Origin: Pelomonas sp047654785
GTDB taxonomy: Bacteria; Pseudomonadota; Gammaproteobacteria; Burkholderiales; Burkholderiaceae_C
Assembly: GCF_047654785.1 (NCBI RefSeq)
Contig: NZ_JASGKQ010000003.1
Location: 1,922,001-1,986,000 of the forward strand
Reading direction: 5' to 3'
Length of the DNA: 64,000 bases
Position 1 is the stretch's first letter. Each line of letters begins with the position of its first letter. Positions 61,337-64,000 of this stretch are shown here, one piece after another. The translations under genes were made by a program, and so were the position numbers. The notes under the pieces are model-generated. The model was given only the letters and a program-made list of their open reading frames with translations. It was not told the DNA's origin and did no database searches.

Positions 61337-61346
61337 CAGCGGTTCA
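61332..61346. promoter_or_regulatory. KdgR-like operator, receptor side
   Basis: CGGAACAGCGGTTCA (minus strand TGAACCGCTGTTCCG) overlaps the -35 box of the leftward pectin operon. It shares the GGAAC and GGTTCA arms with the sites at 61409 and 50016, and is the weakest match of the three to the KdgR box as I remember it. Confidence 0.5.
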
Positions 61347-61408
61347 CTAATTGAAAACCATGATTCCGCGATGCTTGACGAGCGCATAAGCTTCGGCTCA
61401 AAGAATTT

Positions 61409-61423
61409 TGGAACCGCGTTTCA
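61409..61423. promoter_or_regulatory. KdgR-like operator, kduD side
   Basis: TGGAACCGCGTTTCA is a near-palindrome closely related to the site before kdgK. It is 62 bp upstream of the kduD ATG. A TTGACG (61375-61380) could be the -35 element, though the -10 is weak. Position suggests the repressor blocks transcription start. Confidence 0.58.
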
Positions 61424-61485
61424 AGCGCTCATTCCCCTCTTCTTCCACACGCAACCGGTGCTCCGCGCACCTTGGGACACACCAC

Positions 61486-62247
61486 ATGGTTCTCCAGAAC
61501 TTCAACCTGGCCGGCAAGACGGCCATCGTCACGGGCTGCAACACGGGCCTGGGCCAGGGCATGGCGCTGGCGCTCGCACAGGCGGGGGCCGACATCGTCG
61601 GCGTCAACGTCACCGAACCGGACGACACCCGGGCCGGCGTCGAGGCGCTGGGCCGGCGCTTCCTGGACCTGCGCGCCAACCTGGGCGACGTGGGCTGCAT
61701 CCCCGGCCTGGTGGCCCAGGCCAAGGCGCTGAACGGCGAGATCCACATCCTCGTCAACAACGCCGGCATCATCCGGCGCGAGGACGCCATCAAGTTCTCC
61801 GAGGCCGACTGGGACGACGTGATGGACCTGAACCTGAAGTCGGTGTTCTTCCTGTCGCAGGCGGTGGCCAAGGTCTTCATGGCGCAGGGCAAGGGCGGCA
61901 AGATCGTCAACATCGCGTCGATGCTGAGCTTCCAGGGCGGCATCCGCGTGCCCTCGTACACGGCCAGCAAGAGCGGCGTGATGGGCATCACGCGGCTGAT
62001 GGCCAACGAGTGGGCCTCGCACGGCATCAACGTCAACGCGATCGCGCCGGGCTACATGGCCACCAACAACACCGCCGCGCTGCGCGCCGACGAGCAGCGC
62101 AACAACGCCATCCTGGAGCGCATCCCGGCCGCGCGCTGGGGCAAGCCGGAGGACCTGGCGGGCCCGGTCGTGTTCCTGGCGTCCACGGCCTCCGACTACG
62201 TCAACGGCTATACGCTGGCCGTGGACGGCGGCTGGCTGGCCAGGTAA
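61486..62247 (+). CDS. kduD: 2-dehydro-3-deoxy-D-gluconate 5-dehydrogenase
   Basis: 253-residue classical SDR. It reduces 2,5-diketo-3-deoxygluconate (from unsaturated galacturonate) to 2-keto-3-deoxygluconate, the substrate of KdgK in this locus. Motifs: TGCNTGLGQGMALALA (cofactor loop), NNAGIIRREDAI, LKSVFFLSQAV, catalytic Ser in IASMLSFQGGIRVPSYTASKSG with Tyr and Lys, NAIAPGYMATNNT and DGGWLAR. The segment NAGIIRREDA and the C-terminal DGGWLAR are hallmarks of KduD. Start at the ATG with a weak GGGA. Divergent from the receptor operon. Confidence 0.94.
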   Translation: MVLQNFNLAGKTAIVTGCNTGLGQGMALALAQAGADIVGVNVTEPDDTRAGVEALGRRFLDLRANLGDVGCIPGLVAQAKALNGEIHILVNNAGIIRREDAIKFSEADWDDVMDLNLKSVFFLSQAVAKVFMAQGKGGKIVNIASMLSFQGGIRVPSYTASKSGVMGITRLMANEWASHGINVNAIAPGYMATNNTAALRADEQRNNAILERIPAARWGKPEDLAGPVVFLASTASDYVNGYTLAVDGGWLAR

Positions 62248-62249
62248 CT

Positions 62250-62295
62250 CCCCCTACGCGCTTGCGCTGCATGACCCGCCCCGCCAAGGCGGGCC
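62250..62295. repeat. degenerate intergenic repeat with hairpin
   Basis: CTCCCCCTACGCGCTTGCGCTGC resembles in inverse orientation the element at 9436-9480 (C run, ACGCGC, TGCG). It is followed by a small stem (CCCGCC-AA-GGCGGG, about 62279-62292). It sits in the 78-bp kduD to permease gap. Could be a dispersed repeat and a mild attenuator. Confidence 0.4.
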
Positions 62296-62325
62296 TCACG
62301 AAATCACCGACGGAGACACGGTGAG

Positions 62326-63207
62326 ATGTACGAGAACAAAAAGCTGGGCTTCCTGTTCGTGCTGCCCTTCGTGCTGGGCGTGCTGCTGTTCAAGCTCTTC
62401 CCCTTCGTGATGAGCTTCGCGCTCAGCTTCACGCAGTACGACCTGATCGACCCGCCCGAGTGGGTGGGCCTGCGCAACTACGAGGAGATGCTGACCGGCG
62501 ACCCGCTGTTCACCAAGTCGCTGGGCGTGACGCTGACCTTCGCGCTGCTGGCCGTGCCGCTGCGCGTGGGCTTCGCGCTCGTGGTGGCGCAGGTGCTGAA
62601 CTTCCGGCTGCGCGGCATCAACGCCTTCCGCGCGGCGTTCTACATCCCGTCCATCCTGGGCGGATCCATCGCGGTGGCGGTGCTGTGGCGCTTCGTGTTC
62701 GCGAAGAACGGCCTGGTCAACATCATCCTGGCCCGGCTCGGCCTGGAGCCCATCCCCTGGCTGGCCGACGAGCACTACTCGATGTGGACCATCGTGCTGC
62801 TGTTCACCTGGCAGTTCGGCTCGGCCTGCGTGATCTTCCTGGCCGCGCTGCAGAACGTGCCGAAGTCGCTGTACGAGGCCGCCGAGATCGACGGCGCCAG
62901 CGTCAACCAGCAGTTCTGGCGGATCACCGTGCCGCTGATCACGCCAGTGATCTTCTTCAACCTGATCATGCAGATGGTCCACGCCTTCCAGGAGTTCAAC
63001 GGCCCCTACCTGATCACCGAGGGCGGCCCGCTGCATTCCACCTACGTGCTGGCGCTCTACATCTACGACCAGAGCTTCCGCTTCTTCAACCTGGGCTATG
63101 GCGCGGCGCTGTCCTGGGTGCTGTTCGCGCTGGTCGCCGCGCTGGCCGCGATCTCGTTCTGGAGCAGCAAGTACTGGGTGTTCTATGCCGGGGAGTCCAA
63201 GAAATGA
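62326..63207 (+). CDS. sugar ABC transporter permease, MalF/TogM-like
   Basis: 293-residue inner-membrane permease with six predicted helices; LGFLFVLPFVLGVLLFKLFP at the start and the coupling loop EAAEIDGASVNQQFWRITVP (about residue 185). Typical of the family that includes oligogalacturonide (TogM), glycerol-phosphate and maltose importers. It follows kduD on the same strand and overlaps the next permease by 4 bp, so uptake of pectin oligomers is the contextual inference; solute-binding and ATPase genes must lie beyond the window. Confidence 0.9.
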   Translation: MYENKKLGFLFVLPFVLGVLLFKLFPFVMSFALSFTQYDLIDPPEWVGLRNYEEMLTGDPLFTKSLGVTLTFALLAVPLRVGFALVVAQVLNFRLRGINAFRAAFYIPSILGGSIAVAVLWRFVFAKNGLVNIILARLGLEPIPWLADEHYSMWTIVLLFTWQFGSACVIFLAALQNVPKSLYEAAEIDGASVNQQFWRITVPLITPVIFFNLIMQMVHAFQEFNGPYLITEGGPLHSTYVLALYIYDQSFRFFNLGYGAALSWVLFALVAALAAISFWSSKYWVFYAGESKK

Positions 63208-64000
63208 GCACCGCCGCTGACCTGCAGGAACGCGCCGTCGGCGACGACGGCCGCACGCCCTGGCTGCGCTACCTGATGCTGGGCGCGACGGCCATCGTCA
63301 TGCTCTACCCGCTGCTGTGGCTGGTGGGCGCGTCCTTCAAGAGCAACAGCGAGATCTTCACGTCGGCCGGCTTCTGGCCCGACCGCTTCTCGCTGGACGC
63401 CTACGCCAAGGGCTGGAAGACCAGCACCGAGTACACCTTCGCCACCTATTTCCTGAACAGCTTCCTGATCACCATCCCGCGCATCGTCGTCACGGTGATC
63501 TCCTGCGTGCTGGTGGCCTACGCCTTCGCGCGCTTCGAGTTCTGGGGCAAGAAGACGCTGTTCAGCATCATGGTCGGCACGATGATGCTGCCGCTGATCG
63601 TGCTGCGCCTGCCGCAGTACCTGGTGTTCCGCGAACTGGGCTGGCTGGACAGCTACCTGCCGCTGATCGTGCCCTCGGCCTTCGCCACCGACACTTTCTT
63701 CGTCTTCATGCTCGTGCAGTTCCTGCGCGGCATCCCGCGCGACATGGAAGAGGCCGCGCTGATCGACGGCTGCAACGCGCTGCAGCTGCTCTGGCACATC
63801 ATCGTGCCGCTGCTCAAGCCGGCCATCATCAGCGTCGTCGTGTTCCAGTTCATCTGGACGATGAACGACTTCATGGGCCCGCTGATCTACCTCGCCTCGG
63901 TCGAGAAATACCCGGTCAGCCTGGCGCTGAAGATGAGCATCGGCGCCACCGAGGAAGTCGAGTGGGCCAACGTCATCGCGATCTCCGTCGTCGCGCTGAT
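63204..64000 (+). CDS. sugar ABC transporter permease, MalG/TogN-like (partial)
   Basis: 265 residues are visible; the 3' end is cut by the window. First helix (YLMLGATAIVMLYPLLWLVGASFKS), then FATYFLNSFLITIPRI, and the coupling loop EEAALIDGCNALQLLWHIIVPLLKP. The start overlaps the previous permease stop (ATGA), so the two are co-translated partners forming the pore. The next gene is out of sight. Confidence 0.9.
   Translation, partial: MSTAADLQERAVGDDGRTPWLRYLMLGATAIVMLYPLLWLVGASFKSNSEIFTSAGFWPDRFSLDAYAKGWKTSTEYTFATYFLNSFLITIPRIVVTVISCVLVAYAFARFEFWGKKTLFSIMVGTMMLPLIVLRLPQYLVFRELGWLDSYLPLIVPSAFATDTFFVFMLVQFLRGIPRDMEEAALIDGCNALQLLWHIIVPLLKPAIISVVVFQFIWTMNDFMGPLIYLASVEKYPVSLALKMSIGATEEVEWANVIAISVVAL

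Overview
This is a very GC-rich chromosomal window. Its proteins look like those of a Burkholderiales beta-proteobacterium, most likely the Roseateles/Mitsuaria/Rubrivivax group. That placement rests on gene content and neighbourhoods (kdsB-adk, tonB-exbB-exbD-exbD, ratA/smpB, a PhaR-type PHA regulator, a PEP-CTERM protein, pectin degradation), not on a ribosomal marker. I saw no tRNA, rRNA, CRISPR array or intact insertion sequence.

Layout. 1-1.8 kb: end of kdsB, adk, and an SDR 3-hydroxyacyl-CoA dehydrogenase behind a perfect palindrome. 1.9-5.7 kb (minus strand): TonB energy-transduction operon tonB-exbB-exbD-exbD, then a TPR-like periplasmic protein. 6.1-14.2 kb (minus): compact operon tadA-ldcA-yejA-yejB-yejE-yejF, a peptide/muropeptide importer coupled to an L,D-carboxypeptidase. 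yejA carries an apparent one-base frameshift. 14.2-17.6 kb (plus): 5-oxoprolinase genes pxpB-pxpC-pxpA, then a DUF72 protein. 17.6-39.8 kb: a type I secretion locus (HlyD-like adaptor and ABC transporter leftward, TolC-like channel rightward) next to one 17.5-kb gene for a 5829-residue Calx-beta/RTX protein. 39.9-49.8 kb: housekeeping genes (guaA, MFS transporter, guaB, DUF4124, rnfH, ratA, smpB, PLP enzyme, rimO, phaR). 50.0-64.0 kb: pectin-utilisation locus. It holds 2-keto-3-deoxygluconate kinase, a CE12-like esterase, two TonB-dependent receptors, a pectate lyase-pectin methylesterase fusion, a PEP-CTERM protein, kduD and the start of a sugar ABC importer that runs off the window.

How it fits together. 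The surface protein is probably exported by the flanking type I genes. Its transporter has an atypical nucleotide-binding domain, lacking a recognisable LSGGQ signature and the switch histidine. In the pectin locus, extracellular or periplasmic lyase/esterase activities feed two TonB-dependent receptors, an ABC importer, KduD and KdgK. Three near-palindromes resembling KdgR boxes lie upstream of kdgK and between the divergent receptor and kduD genes, suggesting one regulator. The second exbD of the TonB operon recalls the Xanthomonas arrangement in which exbD2 has been tied to pectin responses.

Most candidate novelty is in four places: the giant protein and its transporter, the structured leader and shared operators of the pectin locus, the LdcA-Yej operon with a His/Cys-rich LdcA tail, and an antitoxin relic behind the PLP enzyme gene.
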